Below are positions 13,511 through 14,229 of a stretch of DNA of 14,229 bases, piece by piece (the first letter of the stretch is position 1; every line of letters begins with the position of its first letter). The stretch is from CAZRHR01 sp964599915 (GTDB lineage: Bacteria; Bacteroidota; Bacteroidia; CAIKAF01), in assembly GCA_964599915.1 (NCBI GenBank), contig CAZRHR010000066.1, forward strand, positions 1 through 14,229, given 5' to 3'. Below the pieces are notes generated by a model. That model had not been told where the DNA came from, searched no databases, and saw only the letters and a program-made list of their open reading frames with translations. Position numbers and translations under genes: made by a program.

Positions 13511-14229
13511 TTACATACCGTCCAGAAAACGTTGAAGGGAAACTTCATCATGAATAAGCACTTCACGGGCTTTGGAACCTTTATTGGGTCCCACAATGCC
13601 TGCCGCTTCCATTTGATCGATGAGTCTTCCGGCGCGATTATACCCGATGTTTAACCTTCGCTGCAATAAAGAAGCACTGCCTTGTTGGTGTTGGACAATG
13701 ATGCGGGCGGCTTCATCAAAAAGGTCGTCCTTGTCTTCGCTATCGAATTTGGTTTTGTCGGGATCGCCTTCTTCTCCTACATATTCAGGCAGCATCAGGG
13801 CTTCAGAAAATCCTCTTTGTTCACCAATGAAAGCCACAATTTGCTCCACTTCTGGCGTATCTACAAAAGGACACTGAAGTCGAATTAAATCTGAACCAAT
13901 AGACAAAAGCATATCTCCGCGCCCAATAAGTTGGTCTGCGCCTCCACTGTCCAAAATGGTCCTGGAATCAACTTTTGAACTTACCCTAAAAGCTAATCTG
14001 GCAGGGAAATTGGCTTTGATGGTTCCGGTAATAATATTGACCGAAGGACGCTGGGTGGCGATGATAAGATGAATTCCAATGGCCCGTGCCAGCTGAGCCA
14101 AACGTGCAATAGGCAATTCAACTTCTTTGCCGGCCGTCATGATGAGATCGGCAAATTCATCAATCACAAGAACGATATACGGCAAAAACCGGTGCCCTTC
14201 GTTTGGGTTGAGGCGTCTTTGTCTGAAAC
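13511..14229 (-). CDS. ftsK: FtsK/SpoIIIE DNA translocase, C-terminal part, 5'-truncated by the window edge
   Basis: ATP-driven double-stranded DNA pump at the division septum that clears the terminus region and activates XerCD recombination. Only the last 239 codons are in the window; the frame stays open past 14185 to the edge (RRLNPNEGHRFLPY), so the TTG at 14185 is not a real start. Visible parts are Walker B (IVLVIDEFADLI), the ATPase stretch HLIIATQRPSVNIITG, SKVDSRTILD, and GADQLIGRGDML. After these comes the winged-helix gamma domain (about 63 residues at the C-terminus: EAARIIVQHQQGSASLLQRR, then YNRAGRLIDQMEAAGIVG), which reads KOPS sequences. Nothing is odd or broken. The membrane domain and Walker A lie outside the window. 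Confidence 0.96.
   Translation of the reverse strand, partial: FRQRRLNPNEGHRFLPYIVLVIDEFADLIMTAGKEVELPIARLAQLARAIGIHLIIATQRPSVNIITGTIKANFPARLAFRVSSKVDSRTILDSGGADQLIGRGDMLLSIGSDLIRLQCPFVDTPEVEQIVAFIGEQRGFSEALMLPEYVGEEGDPDKTKFDSEDKDDLFDEAARIIVQHQQGSASLLQRRLNIGYNRAGRLIDQMEAAGIVGPNKGSKAREVLIHDEVSLQRFLDGM

Noticed and set aside
14183..14185. TTG at 14185 as start of a short FtsK-like protein
   Set aside because: The reading frame continues upstream with FtsK-type sequence to the window edge; the gene is simply cut.

Overview
The window looks like a piece of a Bacteroidota genome, probably from a sunlit aquatic habitat. The clues are a proton-pumping proteorhodopsin with Met at the spectral-tuning site, followed by a blh retinal-forming oxygenase. 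Others are a LolA-like carrier directly downstream of an FtsK translocase, AT-rich leaders without clear Shine-Dalgarno sites, and one exact Bacteroidota -7 promoter element (TAnnTTTG) before a small gene. The species cannot be named from this sequence. A run of 10 N at 3295-3304 indicates a draft assembly.

Left part (plus strand, 1-2899): the 3' end of a membrane-anchored class III adenylate cyclase, a 0.4 kb intergenic region, then proteorhodopsin and blh. Together the last two supply the opsin and the enzyme that cleaves beta-carotene to retinal. A 10-bp hairpin with a TTCG loop and a T-rich tail lies between them and may lower blh expression relative to the opsin. The rhodopsin carries a glycine in helix 5 where bacteriorhodopsin has a tryptophan. 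In xanthorhodopsin-like pumps that glycine opens a window for a carotenoid antenna.

Centre-left (minus strand, 5591-2933): three tightly packed genes for exported proteins of unknown function. The first has an OmpA-like segment, and the first two appear to share a related C-terminal module. Then comes a 0.45 kb divergent intergenic region and a short plus-strand gene for a Kunitz/BPTI-type predicted lipoprotein, which is unusual for a bacterium. It is followed by a REP-like inverted repeat.

Centre-right (minus strand, 12725-6387): an envelope-modification cluster. In transcription order it encodes a small SGNH hydrolase, an exported LysM protein with a degenerate lytic-transglycosylase domain, two tandem related SGNH-fold proteins, and an MBOAT O-acyltransferase. 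The last four genes overlap by 8, 11 and 11 bp, so they are probably translationally coupled. The combination resembles O-acetylation systems (PatA/PatB for peptidoglycan, AlgI/AlgJ/AlgX for alginate). The LysM/transglycosylase-like partner points towards peptidoglycan, but this is inference.

Right end (minus strand, 14229-12790): the C-terminal part of the FtsK/SpoIIIE DNA translocase, cut by the window edge, then a LolA-like lipoprotein carrier. I found no tRNA, rRNA, CRISPR array, transposase or phage gene.
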